A stretch of 64,000 nucleotides of DNA from Epiperipatus broadwayi (GCA_028023455.1 JAQFVV010000513.1:188001-252000), one strand, 5' to 3'; shown: positions 1-10,656, counted from the first letter of the stretch. The notes: generated from the letters alone by a model not told the origin. A program made the numbers and translations.

Positions 1-510
1 TTTTTTTTAATATAAAAATTGATTTGTTTAACCCGGTGAAAATCCAGAACTTTGGCTAATTAACGCTTTGATATCATATAAAATATTATTTATTCAATTC
101 TGAAAGAGTGACTTACTAATTGTTTTTCTATGTATAACTGCTATTTCTTTTAGTTTCCATACTCTTAAAATATATGCTTTAATATTTTCCGTTATTATAA
201 AACCAACGAAGGTGGGATTGATTTGTTTTAAATGGTAGGACAGGGAAGGGGGAAATCTTAATGTTTCTATTATTAATTAGAATCCTAACGTATGTGAAAT
301 ATTCTCCCTATATATATATTATAAATGCATTGCGTGTTATAGTATTTCAAATAAGGGTCATTTATTTTGAAGCTGTAAATTTATTCAATGTTTTTAATGA
401 CATCCATTCATTATTGCGTTTCTGACATTTAGCCGGTCTTTGTGTTTACGTGCTTCTAATCTGGGAGTTGCGACAAGTTCGAACTCATAGATTTCTTATA
501 TCTCGTTCCA
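1..510. other. AT-rich sequence, nothing recognised
   Basis: Mostly A/T-rich intergenic sequence. From about 415 the base composition becomes less AT-rich with scattered CpG, running into the TATA-containing stretch that follows. I see no coding frame, repeat or RNA gene here. Confidence 0.5.
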
Positions 511-517
511 TAGATAG

Positions 518-840
518 TTGAGCTATCTGGAACCACTTTCTTCATATAAAATGCATCTAGCTGTGACCCATAAGTTTGGCACATGCTATGCCCATCTACT
601 CACTTCGTATATAAAAGGCCTCTCGCATTGGTTATACCAGCAAAAGTCTGGGCCACGCCATGCCTATCCGTTTTTCTCTAAGCACCACCCAAGAAGGGGG
701 TGTGAGATTTCGTTTTTCATCCAGAAGCACGACCTTTTCCTCGTAGTTATTTTTAGGCTATTATGTCAGCACCGCAAACTTCTTCGTATTATTACTTCTT
801 TTGCTTCATGACCCCGTTTTAATGCTATAATATTAAAATT
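518..840 (+). promoter_or_regulatory. GC-richer island with a TATA-box-like motif (candidate only)
   Basis: The stretch is clearly less AT-rich than its surroundings and carries a good TATA consensus (TATATAAAAGG, about 609-619). A 97-codon open frame (518-811) crosses it, but its product resembles no family I know and it is rich in Cys, His and Arg without a clear spacing pattern. It could be a core promoter, part of an old repeat, or chance. Neither a start context nor a convincing splice donor decides the matter. Confidence 0.2.
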
Positions 841-862
841 AAGCTTTGTTTAAGATATATAT

Positions 863-877
863 ATATAAACGCAAATT
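863..877. repeat. 5' target-site duplication of the RTE-like LINE
   Basis: The 15-mer atataaacgcaaatt here matches atataaacgccaatt at 4075-4089 with one mismatch. The pair brackets the LINE exactly at its (GAT)n tail, as expected for target-primed reverse transcription. Confidence 0.75.
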
Positions 878-1084
878 CCTAATGTCCACTCCATACGTTC
901 TTGTCGTTGCAGCTGTTATTACTATATGTTTATTCATATAGTATACGAACATGGATGGGCTGCTCACCAACACGCATTAGCCAGCGTGGTGAGTTTATTG
1001 GCTTTTTACCTCTGAGTTTAAGATCAAGAAACACCATGGTCTTTCTTCTCAGTGCCTGATAAGGCAGAATGAATGTTTGTGTAA

Positions 1085-1804
1085 ATGATAAAGATTTTTC
1101 CCAATTATACAATTATGACAGACAAAAATAAAGCATGGCCCTTAATCCCAGGAGGCTGTAAAGTCACCAACCAAGGCAGCGGTTGGTGGCCGAAGGCGGA
1201 GGGTGCTAAGAATATCCTGGAGGCGGACCCAGGCTGCCATTTGATGACGACTTTTTATTTAGGTACTTACAACTGCAGATCACTTTCAAGTGAAGGAAGA
1301 TTGCAAGAATTAGAAGAAGAACTCTCTTATATTAAATGGGATATTATTGGACTTTGTGAAGTTAGAAGAAAAGGTGAAGAGACAATTGATTTAAAAAGTG
1401 GACATATGCTCTATTATAAAGGCACAAATATTGGAAATACAAGTGGAGTAGGATTCATTATAAATAAAAAGTGGAAGAACAATATTGTGGAGATTGATGG
1501 TGTATCAGACAGAGTGGCAAGATTAGTTATACAACTTAATAGCAGATATCAAATGCAGATAATTCAGGTTTATGCCCCAACAAGTTCTCACAGTGATGAA
1601 GTAGTAGAAGATTTTTATATGGATGTACAAAAGGCTTTTGATCAGAGTAAACAACATTTTAAAATTGTTATGGGAGATTTTAATGCTAGAATTGGTAAAC
1701 AAATGAAAGATGAAAGTGTTGTAGGTAATTTTGGTTATGGTAATAGAAATGAGGAGGACATAGACTTGTGGAGTTTGCAGAGAAGGAAAAACTTTATATT
1801 ATGA
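1085..1804 (+). pseudogene. LINE endonuclease domain, 5' part of the broken ORF
   Basis: The 239-codon frame carries the N-terminal part of an AP-like endonuclease. Visible motifs are TYN (N63), the catalytic-type Glu in LCEVR (E92), QVYAPTS (residues 161-167) and GDFN (197-200), matching the metal-binding and catalytic blocks of LINE endonucleases that nick the target DNA. The first 55 or so residues before MTTFYLGTYN look like 5' leader rather than protein, so the true start is probably near the Met at residue 54. Past residue about 228 the family-like sequence jumps to another frame, the sign of a one-base loss near 1768; the last residues here are out-of-frame read-through. The terminal SDH motif of the domain lies in the next fragment. 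Confidence 0.8.
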
Positions 1805-3405
1805 ATTCTTTTTTTGAGAAAAATGTTAGAAGGAAATGGACATGGAAGCATCCAAATGAAGGTACAGCAGAATTGGATTATATTTTGACTAACAGGAAAT
1901 ACATATTTCAAGATTGTAATGTTCTTAATAAATTTAACACAGGAAGTGATCATCGATTAGTAAGGGGTAAGATACATGTTAATGTAAAACTAGAGAGACA
2001 AAAATTATTAAGAAAAACTATATTTACAGTTGATATTCCTAATCTTCAGAAACATTCTAATGAATTTAAATTAGAACTTACAAATCGGTTTCAAGTATTA
2101 GTAGATTTTGAAGATGATTCAGATTTGAATGAAATTAATATGAAAATAACTGATACACTTTTAAAAACTGCAACAAAGATAGCTGGTAGAAAAAAGCAGC
2201 AATTGACTAATAAAATTTCTACTGAGACTAGAGAACTTATGAAGAAAAGAAGGAATATGAAGATATGCAAGAATGATGCATTAAAAAGAATTGAATATCT
2301 CGAATTTTGTAAAATGGTGCGGAAAAGAGTTGAAAATGATATAAGAAAGTATAACTGTGAACTAGCAAGAAAAGCTGTAGAAGAAAATAAAAGTCTTAAG
2401 AATGTAAAACAACATTTTGGTATTGGTAGGAAATTTATATCTGCAATAAGGAAAAAAGATGGAATTATTACTAAAAAGAGGGATGACATTATGAAATTGG
2501 TAGAAGATTTTTATCAAGAATTATATAGTAATAAAGAACAAGTACCTCCTATATCTATTACTTCTTCCGAATTGCCCAGAATTTTAAATGAAGAAGTGAG
2601 AAATGCAATTAAATGTATGAAAAAAGGAAAGGCTCCAGGTAATGATGGAATTATAATTGATATATTAAAAGAAGCAGGTGAAGAAACAGAAAAAATATTA
2701 GCAAAGTTATATACCAAATGTCTAAATGATAAAGATGTACCGGATGATTGGAAGAATGCAGTAATAATATTAATATTTAAAAAAGGTGATAAAGAAGATA
2801 TTAGAAATTACAGACCTATCAGCCTTTTATCAGTTTTATATAAAATTTTTACCAAGATAATTACAACTCGTCTACAGAGAACCTTGGATTTTCACCAACC
2901 AAGAGAACAAGCTGGATTTAAAAGTGGTTTTAGTACAGTAGATCATATTCAAGTATTGAGAGAAGTTATAGAAAGAACAAATGAATATGAGTTGTCATTA
3001 TGTTTTGGATTTGTAGATTATGAAAAGGCATTTGATTCTATAAACATTTCTTCAGTGATTAAAGCATTGGATCATCAAGGTATAGATCCAGGATATTGTC
3101 ATATTTTAAAGAATATTTATAAAAATGCAACAGCAACAATTAGATTACATAATGATACTGGGAAAGTCAACATTGAGAAAGGTGTAAGACAAGGTGACTC
3201 CATATCTCCAAAACTTTTTACAGCAGTGCTGCAAGAAGTATTTTGTGGATTAAAATGGGAAACTAAAGGAGTGAAAGTAAATGGAGATTATTTAAGTCAT
3301 TTAGATTTCGCAGATGATGTAGTTGTTTTTGCAAATAATGCTTCCGAGCTGCAGGAAATGTTGCAGGAATTATCAGATGAAAGTAGGACTAAAGATAAAT
3401 GTTAA
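1768..3405 (+). pseudogene. LINE endonuclease C-terminus and reverse transcriptase
   Basis: This 545-codon frame starts inside the endonuclease (FAEKEKLY, then TGSDHRLV with the catalytic His block at residues 60-62), passes through a Lys-rich linker, and enters a reverse transcriptase: [40 protein letters not shown], motif [10 protein letters not shown] (Asp 417), [10 protein letters not shown] and the catalytic box LDFADDVV (FADD at 514-517). All catalytic Asp residues are present, so the polymerase core is undamaged. The frame then leaves the family alignment at about residue 535 and ends at a stop, where a small deletion shifts the true continuation to the next frame. The nominal Met start is internal and is not a translation start. 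Confidence 0.85.
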
Positions 3406-4063
3406 AAAGACTAAAGTAATGTTTAATCGCTTTGCTCCAAATATGAAAATAAAGATTGATTATGATGAATTAGAAGAAGTTAATAGTTGCAAATACCTTG
3501 GTCAGATTATTAATACAGATGGAAACATAATAGAGGAAATTAATCATAGAATTAAACTTGGTTGGAGTGCTTTTGGTAGAAATAACTTGATATTAAAAGG
3601 AAATATGCCTATGTGTTTGAAAAGAAAGGTTTTTAACAAATGTGTTTTACCAGTTCTTACTTATGGATCTGAGACTTGGACACTTAATAGAAGATCAATA
3701 CAGAGACTTCAGACCACTCAAAGAAGTATGGAGAGATGTATGTTGGGAGTAACAAGAAGAGATCGAAAACGCAATGTATGGGTAAGAGAACAAACAGGTG
3801 TTACTGACCTCATTGAAAAAATTAAAAGATTGAAGTGGAGTTGGGCTGGACATATTGCTAGAAGAGATGATAATAGATGGACAATTGAAATTTTAAACTG
3901 GATTCCAAGAGATTGTAAAAGACCCAGAAGGAGACCACATGTAAGATGGATGGATGAAATAAGAAAATGTGTAGGGGTGATGTGGAGAAGAGAAGCTAAA
4001 GATCGGAGAAGATGGATTAAACTTGGAGAGACCTTCATCCTGCAGTGGATTGATAATGGTTGA
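3323..4063 (+). pseudogene. LINE reverse transcriptase thumb and C-terminal domain
   Basis: Family sequence resumes at about residue 20 of this frame ([16 protein letters not shown]), followed by CKYLGQIINTDG, LTYGSETWTL, a basic stretch with RRDRKRNVW, then LKWSWAGHIARRDDNRW and a C-terminal basic region KRPRRRPHVRWMDEI ending in GETFILQWIDNG. These blocks are characteristic of the C-terminal third of RTE-type and related LINE proteins. The first 19 residues are out-of-frame overlap with the previous fragment. The terminal stop lies 11 bases before the 3' target-site duplication, so the element has almost no 3' UTR. Confidence 0.85.
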
Positions 4064-4074
4064 TAATGATGATG

Positions 4075-4089
4075 ATATAAACGCCAATT
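4075..4089. repeat. 3' target-site duplication of the RTE-like LINE
   Basis: Copy of the 15-mer at 863-877 with a single A to C difference. It begins directly at the end of the gat repeat tail. Confidence 0.75.
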
Positions 4090-4790
4090 ACTTTTATTAT
4101 TTAAGTTTATTTCAATGTTATTCAGTCCCACCATCGTAATTTATATATCTATTTAAGAGTATCGATGTGCCTTGGGGAAAAATAAAGCATTCGTTTTACT
4201 ATTGTTAAATAATTTTTCATTGGATATTTTGTCATCTAATCAAATGTCATTTTCAAATGTGTTTTTCAAATGTATCCTATTTATTTTCATGACCTCGATG
4301 GCGTGAAAATGATTTATCTTATATCTGTAATGAATCTCAGAATGCTCCCCTATCATATGTTAGTCACCACGTTTCAGAACCATAACCCAAAGCGTTAATG
4401 GCAATTTTATGTAATCCTTTGTAATAATAAATTGGCATCTTAATATTAGACCCACCAAAGATGTGTGTTTATTTATAATATAGCATTTAGCTAATAAAGA
4501 GCATATGAGAAATAATAGCGTGAATGACACTATGTAATTGCTTGCTCATTCACACACACACTAACATAATTTATTTATAAATGTATATAACTAATTTTTC
4601 ATTATATTAAAATATATTTTGTCTAATTTATTTGAGTAGTTCGAATTCTTTCCTCTTTCCTCCACTTCCACATATTACAACCATGCTTAGGTATATTTTA
4701 ATTAGTCATAGTAAATAAATGTCTCATTGTCTTCTCCGCTCTCCTAGTCGGCCGGATTAAAATTAATTCTCATGTGCCATCACTATTATG
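4090..4790. other. AT-rich sequence, no gene seen
   Basis: Intergenic sequence without a credible reading frame. A short run of alternating CA (about 4550-4560) is the only local repeat noticed. Confidence 0.5.
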
Positions 4791-4795
4791 TTGTT

Positions 4796-4912
4796 CATTA
4801 GGTGTTTGATCTGGGGCTTAGAAGGTGGGTTCGAATCCAGGCTGGTCCCTGACCTAAATCTTGGGCTTGACTGGGTTTGAAGTACATTTTGTGTGTTCCA
4901 GCTCATGTTAGA
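4796..4912 (+). repeat. tRNA-like SINE remnant with a perfect B box
   Basis: Contains GGTTCGAATCC (about 4828-4838), an exact RNA polymerase III B box, with an A-box-like stretch about 35 bases upstream. A GC-richer tail follows, then (TA)n. It does not fold into a convincing complete tRNA, so a degraded SINE is more likely than a tRNA gene. Confidence 0.4.
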
Positions 4913-4953
4913 TGGATAGACATGTTTTGACCGGTACAATATATATATATATA

Positions 4954-5307
4954 ATCAAAATTACCCCAAATTCACAAATTAACCAGATTAACCAAAAAAA
5001 TATAAACTCTAAAATACAACCAATGATTTCACTGTCTTCTTTGAAAGAAATAAAAAGAATTGAAGAATCTTTATTATTAAAAATTTATAATTGTGAAGCA
5101 ATTAACTTACTTAAAAGTTATTTTAATATTAAGGGTATATGGGAAGTATGTGGAATTCTGGGTAATGTTTGGTTTAAATATATTATTTTGTAGGTGTTTA
5201 CACTTAAGACATGTGCTTGTAGCAGCAAAATCATTGGTTGTGCTTTATTTTTTGGCTAATTGTGAATTTGGGGTGATTTTCATTATTTATTTAGCTTTAG
5301 GCTTTTA
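4954..5307. mobile_element. Inverted-repeat MITE, copy 1
   Basis: The left end (atcaaaattaccccaaattc) and right end are inverted copies over about 80 bp, including the block around accaatgattt. A second copy in the opposite orientation lies at 18189-18577 and shares both the termini and the interior (the taagtta...ttaatatta core). Two dispersed copies with long terminal inverted repeats and no conserved protein fit a non-autonomous DNA transposon. Two short open frames over this interval are by-products of the repeat. Superfamily is unknown: no clear target-site duplication was seen, although one end abuts (TA)n. Confidence 0.75.
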
Positions 5308-5382
5308 ATGAATATATATATATATATAGTGTAATATAATATTTTAATCGATGTTTTAGGTGGAAATATTTAATGTTTAGAG

Positions 5383-5545
5383 TTATTTAGAATAATAGAT
5401 AATGAAAGCCAACTGCCACAAGCCAAAGTTAAAGTAAAACTGATAGGGTTATTGCAATCAAAAGAAGAATGTAATCCAGCCTGTCAGTTTTACTTGAACT
5501 CTTGGCCTGGAGCAGCTGGTTTTCATTAGCTATTGTTCTAGGTAA
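5383..5545. repeat. Foldback hairpin element
   Basis: Arms 5383-5447 and 5480-5545 are imperfect inverted copies (for example aaagtaaaactgatagg against cctgtcagttttactt), separated by about 32 bases. It is probably a small MITE of a family different from its neighbour. Confidence 0.75.
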
Positions 5546-5589
5546 TGTACTTTCTAATTAAGTAATTACAAAAGAATAAATCCACCCAT

Positions 5590-5590
<1 letters not shown>

Positions 5591-5646
<56 letters not shown>
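5591..5646. repeat. (TA)n microsatellite
   Basis: About 55 bases of uninterrupted TA. Confidence 0.95.
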
Positions 5647-5648
<2 letters not shown>

Positions 5649-5649
5649 A

Positions 5650-6380
5650 AACAGTTGTATGGCTCATGGCATATAGTAACATAGTAGTGTTCATACATAT
5701 ATATAAAGTTGATAGAAAAAAAAATAAACACAAACATTTTTTTGTAGGTATTTTCTATATTACATTGTAGTAATGGTTAAAGATTAAATAATAATTTTGA
5801 ATTAAAAGAATATTATAAATTAAACATTTGAAAAGGTCTGTTTATTGTTTTACTATTGATTTTGATAATTAAACAATCTTGATTTTACATTTCAATAAAT
5901 ACATTGGTAATTATAAAATTCCACTATCTATTTTAATTAGATTAAAAAAAAAATTAAAATTACAGCTTGTATAACATATTTTGATAAAAATCTCACAAAG
6001 ATGTTGAAAATATTAAGAAAGAAAGAGTTTTAATAAAAATGTGGTATTTAATTAAGGTGAATAAAAAAAAGTCTTTGACTTTTTTGTAATCAAGATACAG
6101 CTAACTTATTTTTAATTAATTATAGTTTTTTAAAATTTCATGATATACTATAAAAAGATGAATTTTAATTATTCATGACTTAGAACAGTTTTACAGAACG
6201 ATTATGAAGTTATAACTGACAGCAAGAAGTATAGCTGCTGCTCATGTCACAATGGTAGTTTGAATTCTTATAGAGGCAAATTCAGATTTTATGTGGTTTA
6301 TAGCCCATCTCTGTACTAAACAGCCTGAATAAAGTCTATCAAATTATACACTGAATCGAGTGCACTAATGACAACAGTTA
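5650..6380. other. AT-rich sequence, no exon resolved
   Basis: Any 3' continuation of the minus-strand gene candidate at 6382-8273 would lie here. I found no further exon with a family-like reading frame. Confidence 0.4.
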
Positions 6381-6381
6381 C

Positions 6382-6453
6382 CTGATTTATATCTTTCCTG
6401 AAAATGTCAATTGGCCAATCTGTTTTATGATAGGCCAGCATACTGATAGATTC
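6382..6453 (-). other. Candidate internal exon, minus strand (exon 4)
   Basis: On the minus strand a 72-base block is open in the phase-0 frame (ESISMLAYHKTDWP..., ending in INQ). It is flanked by a pyrimidine-rich acceptor (ctatttccag) and a donor (GTAACT). An alternative acceptor lies 18 bases upstream. The peptide resembles no domain I can name. The splice signals plus protein-like composition in a very AT-rich setting are the reasons for listing it. Confidence 0.3.
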
Positions 6454-6850
6454 CTGGAAATAGCCAGCTTACTGGAAAAGTATTGTGCTATAGTTTATAC
6501 ATAAAAACTTTTATTAACTACTTCAGCTTCAAGCCGCCATATTGAACTTTTTAAAATACTGGCCTGATACACAATTTTCATAATAACTTCAGTTTGAATT
6601 ATGTTAGAGCAAAAAAAATTACATTGCTAGAAACTAGAAAAACTAAGGAAAACAATAAGCATAAAATAAATAGTGATAACTATATAAAAAATAAGGAAAA
6701 AAAAGAAATATTCACAACCGAAATAATTATTATTTTATTGTTTGTTCATAATTTGGAAATTAACATTAACTAAAATGCAAATTACATCTTCAGTGATAAT
6801 TTTTTTGTATTCCTCACAAAAAAATCTTTCTAAAGATATATAAGTCTTAC

Positions 6851-6946
6851 CTGAGATAATCCATAGCTTTACAATGTCCGAAAATTTTCCTATAAGAGTT
6901 CTTCATTTTTATCTTCTACCCCAACTGTTGCAAATTGTCAAGGCGC
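6851..6946 (-). other. Candidate internal exon, minus strand (exon 3)
   Basis: A 96-base block between a strong acceptor (ctcttttcttccag) and a strong donor (CAG/GTAAGA). Every frame has at least one stop. The frame that joins in phase to the 6382-6453 block has three, and one other frame has a single stop. Either the gene is decayed, or this is a non-coding or alternative exon, or the splice signals are chance. Confidence 0.25.
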
Positions 6947-7405
6947 CTGGAAGAAAAGAGTTCTCCCTAATAAAAGATAAAAAATAAAAAAATTAAAATT
7001 CTAACAGAATATAAAAATAATGAAGGAAGTGGAAAATTATTACTTACCATTATAAATACAATAAAAAAATAAAATGTCATCATCATCATCATAGTACAGG
7101 TATATGTATATTATAAAAGTGGTGTATATGTATGAATCATGAAAGTTCTGCTAATGGTTATGGGAAAACTCAAAAGCCTGTTAAACAAGATGCACTATTT
7201 TGATTTTAGACTTTGGATAAACCAACCTTGTTTATAACATCATCATCATCATACTGAATAATCATTGCCAATACAGAAAACAATTTACAAATATCTCATT
7301 TCAAGAGGCAGACAATGATTACTAAAAAGGTTATATGGCAGATATTTATATAAAAAAATGTTTATATTCTACCTCTTCCAAGATACGTCTTCCAGAGAAG
7401 CATAC

Positions 7406-7492
7406 CTGTTCATATATGCTAATATAAATATGCAAAATATTTCATCATGCCAGATCTTGTTTACCAATTGGAAAAAGTAATCAGTAATGAAG
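7406..7492 (-). other. Candidate internal exon, minus strand (exon 2)
   Basis: An 87-base block bounded by acceptor ttttgtttcag and donor CAG/GTATGC. One frame is open throughout and reads FITDYFFQLVNKIW... to ...LAYMNR. This has the spacing of the early piggyBac-transposase block that follows the F-x-G-x-PG motif and ends at TNRYA, but the match is loose. Its phase does not join cleanly to exon 1 (off by one base), consistent with a pseudogene or with indel errors in the sequence. Confidence 0.3.
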
Positions 7493-7946
7493 CTGAAACA
7501 AAATTCTAATAAGGAAGGCAATCAGGCAGTCATATGCCTATAAAGTATAAAATGAAGTTAGTAAAAAAACAAGTTAATAAAACAACAAATAAAAACTAAT
7601 TAGTAAAACAAAAACAATGAAAACCATGTTAGTAAAACAAAAATTAGTAAAAACAGAATAAAAAAAATTACTGCATTATATACAATCAATTTGCTAGAGA
7701 GGAATAAATTGTAAATAGTCTTGAATCAGTGTGTCAACCATTCATCCATTGTGCTGGTAGCTAAAACAAACCAACAAAAAAAAACAATAATAAAAACATT
7801 ACCTTTCATATGTGCTACCTATCACAGAGTAAAAAATCAGTCAGTCATTTTTCTTGAGTGGCATATTTATTAGTTTCTCTGATAATAGTTGATAAAAGTT
7901 TTTTTATCAAATAACATTAAAAAAAAATCTAAAATTGAATACTTAC

Positions 7947-8273
7947 CTACTATAGAAAACTTCAAACCTGGAGTTTTAGTAAAATTCTCTACATTCACAG
8001 GTTTGCAGGTTACGTTCGGACACAGATTACTGTTACTAGATGAAGGGCCTGGCCGATTGATATCATTGGGAACACTTGTTGACGGGCCTGGTGTATTGAT
8101 ATCATCCAGAAAAGCACTCGTAGTTTTTTTCTTTTTGGCTGGTAAAGGAGTTTCTTCTTCTGATGACGAAAAATATTCTTCAAGATCACTACAACTAACA
8201 CTATCCTCGCAGTCAAAGGGCTTAGATGGGACAAATTCATACCGCTGGAATAATCCGTATCAGAGGCCATCAT
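7947..8273 (-). pseudogene. First coding exon of a possible piggyBac-derived gene, with a frame lesion
   Basis: From the minus-strand ATG at 8273 the product starts MMASDTDYSSG. A one-base loss near 8243 then moves the obvious continuation to another frame: EFVPSKPFDCEDSVSCSDLE, an acidic and Ser-rich stretch (SSSEEE), a basic patch (AKKKK, possible nuclear localisation), a near-repeat (DDINTPGPSTS / NDINRPGPSSS) and NFTKTPGLKFS just before a perfect donor (GTAAGT at 7946-7941). An acidic disordered N-terminus followed by F-T-x-x-PGLK is the usual opening of piggyBac-like transposases and their domesticated relatives. That identity is inference; the coding exon and splice donor are seen. Upstream lies a promoter-like block, unusual for a dead transposon and suggestive of a host gene or a captured one. 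The lesion may be real or an assembly error. Confidence 0.45.
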
Positions 8274-8394
8274 GTCCCGTTCATTTATTTTGCGTACTTT
8301 TGTTTCCGTTAATCTAACAAATTGTGAAAAAAATTTTTTAAAAAATTGACCTTATTCGCAAAAAAATTAATAAAAATTTTATTTTTTAACTTAC

Positions 8395-8560
8395 AGAAAA
8401 ATGGCGACTACCTACGAAAAGAGGAAAAAATGACGAAGAGAATTATGGTATAGGCGCATGCGTAGTCCTTATAGTTTTTCCGTAATTTCAAACAGAAAAA
8501 CGAACTTCAACAAACGAACATTAACGAGCGCAATCGTCGCCGACAAACCGGAAGTAGTTA
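8395..8560. promoter_or_regulatory. Housekeeping-type promoter block (YY1, NRF-1, ETS motifs)
   Basis: A CpG-containing island in AT-rich DNA. It holds aaaATGGCG (about 8397-8405, YY1-like), GCGCATGCGT (about 8453-8462, NRF-1-like), several CG dinucleotides (acgagcgcaatcgtcgccg) and ACCGGAAGT (about 8547-8555, ETS). These three motifs cluster in broad animal promoters. It lies 120-290 bases upstream of the minus-strand ATG at 8273 and is the natural promoter for that gene candidate. A short plus-strand ATG frame (MATTYEKRKK, then stop) also starts here and is not considered a gene. Confidence 0.5.
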
Positions 8561-9206
8561 ATATGCAAAGAAGCACAAGGTCAAATATATATAAAGTGCA
8601 TACAGATAGTGAGTAGAATCTGTTATATATTGAGAATGAGATTATTTTAAATATTTTAAAGTTAAAAATTTTAAATTACAAGATTTAAAAATAAATAGCT
8701 TTTGTCTAAATTATTCAACTAAAATGAAGATAGTTACATTTTCAGTTTTAGTTTATTAAAAAATGAAAACTCTAAAAATATTTCTATATTGAACAAAATA
8801 ATTTGCTAGCATATTTTTAAAGAAGGTTACAATTAATAGTAATCTGAAAAAAAGTAATATATATATATTTAAAAAAAGAACTTTATCTACCATTAGAAAT
8901 AATAAATTAATTAATAACTTTGATTTGTAGTGAGATAATAATAATAATAATATGCACATATGTATGAATTTTTATGTATATTTTTCAACAACAAATTATT
9001 TCTTGAAAAAATGTAATTTTAATCAGTTTATTTTTTAACCAATGAAATATCAGTATACACACATTTAAATGTGTGGCATGTAGACCCATATATATTAAAA
9101 TCAGTTATCAACAACATATATGTCAAAATTAATTATAATGTATTATACAAATGAATTTTTATTATTGTGTTACAACAATTGAAAGATGTCAATATTAAAT
9201 TATTAT

Positions 9207-9316
9207 ACAGCTCATTTGAATGCATATATATATATATGTGTGTGTGTAGTTATGTTTTACATACAGCTATTTGAATGCATATATATATATATGTGTGTGT
9301 GTAGTTATGTTTTACA
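9207..9316. repeat. Two-copy 55-bp tandem duplication with (TA)n(TG)n core
   Basis: The unit starting tttgaatgcatatatatata at 9215 recurs almost unchanged at 9270, including the tgtgtgtgtagttatgtttt segment. The near identity suggests a recent duplication. Confidence 0.85.
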
Positions 9317-10599
9317 TAAACCTATTTAGATATTTGTAAATCACAATATCATAGCATATTTTTTGTATTCTAATCAAAACTAGAATTATGAATTTATAGT
9401 ATATTTAACACACTTTAACTCTCTGACATTCCTTTCACATTTTGTTGTTTTTCTTTGCTCTCACATTCAACATAAAATTTAAGATTAAACCATTATTACT
9501 TATTAGAAAATAATGAATTTGACTCCATTTGATAGATATTTTTGTTTATTACTGAAAGCAATTTTAAATAGTCTCATTTTTTCTTATAAATATTAAAAAA
9601 ATGAAATTGTAATCAGAACAAAAAGATTATATGTCATTATTTCTAGAAAGATTATTTTCATTTTACAAAATCAACAAAATTTTCATTATTTCTGATTTTT
9701 TAAAAAAATCTGGTCTATTTATTTTTGTTATATCTAATGAAATATGCTTTAAAAGTTTAATTTTTTTGAATATTTATTGCAAAATTATGATGTTTTCATA
9801 TTCATTATTATAATTAGATAAGCTTCTAAATAGCTTTCAGTCATATTTACATTCTCCACTAATATAACATTCTATTTTTGAAAATAAAGTATTTCCATTC
9901 AAAATAAATTAATAATTTATATTTTTGATATCTAATAAATATTGTGTAAATTATTGCATAAAAATATTTAAAATTATAATAAATTTGCAAATAAACATGT
10001 TTTTAATTACTCAAACCATTTTCTTTAAACAATGTCATAACATTTAGGACTTCGATGACTTGATCATTATACAATAAATATTATTGTCAGGGCAGAGCTT
10101 AATTCTATTGAAAGATGAAGTTTTTTATTTTCTTGCCATCTATCAAATTTTTTTGAACTAATATTTTATAACATATATAGGAAAATATGCATTTTACAAT
10201 ATAATGCTTGTGAAAATTCTCACTAGGGGGCATATTTGTAAAAAAAAATGAAGCAATTTGTCAGGAAATGCTATTTGCTTAATTTAATTTTATTGTTATG
10301 TTTCATTAAAATTCCAGTGAATTCATTCAATTCTAAAATAGATTTGAAATATTATGTAGGTATTATTTCTTGCTCACGGTAATAGTTATCAAGCTCTTGC
10401 TCATTGAGCTGGATTTGTCCATAATGGCCAGTTATATAGATTGGGGTTTATGTTGTGTTATGGACATTGAGTTGATGATGATTTTATTATTTTTCTGTAA
10501 TGCTGGATGGCACAAAGGGATTGTTTTTAAATTCTGTGCTCTACATTTTATTTAGGTTTTATTATTAAAAATTAAGTTTATAGTTGCCCAATACATTAA

Positions 10600-10656
10600 T
10601 GGTACTATGTGGCCAGAAGACATTGATTGGTACCAAGTGGCCAGAGAACATTGATG
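10600..10656. repeat. Imperfect 28-bp tandem duplication
   Basis: ggtactatgtggccagaaga is followed directly by ggtaccaagtggccagagaa, each ending in cattgat. Two units only. Confidence 0.7.

Larger units (their letters stand above)
878..4074 (+). mobile_element. Near full-length RTE-like non-LTR retrotransposon
   Basis: About 3.2 kb, the usual size of RTE-clade elements. It has a roughly 200-bp 5' region, one long coding region for an AP-type endonuclease plus reverse transcriptase, no ORF1, and a short trinucleotide tail (gatgatgat) instead of poly(A), all typical of RTE elements. The target-site duplication at 863-877/4075-4089 fixes the ends. The coding region is read in frame 2, then 1, then 2, so two lesions (near 1768 and 3380) disable it. 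Six other pieces of the same or related families lie in the window (13505, 14485, 16994, 21923, 25303, 46882). The clade name rests on gene order, tail type and C-terminal protein motifs; a phylogeny could move it to a neighbouring clade. Confidence 0.85.

Noticed and set aside
4796-4870. A functional tRNA gene
   Set aside because: The B box is perfect, but no cloverleaf with acceptor stem and anticodon arm can be drawn.
4912-5308. Two overlapping plus frames of 93 and 71 codons
   Set aside because: They lie across the MITE at 4954-5307 and are not conserved as protein in the second copy.
7073-7256. Two short (CAT)n runs as possible reversed LINE tails
   Set aside because: The sequence following each run does not match the LINE 3' end.
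7889-8317. 142-codon plus frame
   Set aside because: Shadow of the minus-strand exon at 7947-8273, where the composition and the GTAAGT donor make sense; the plus-strand peptide does not.
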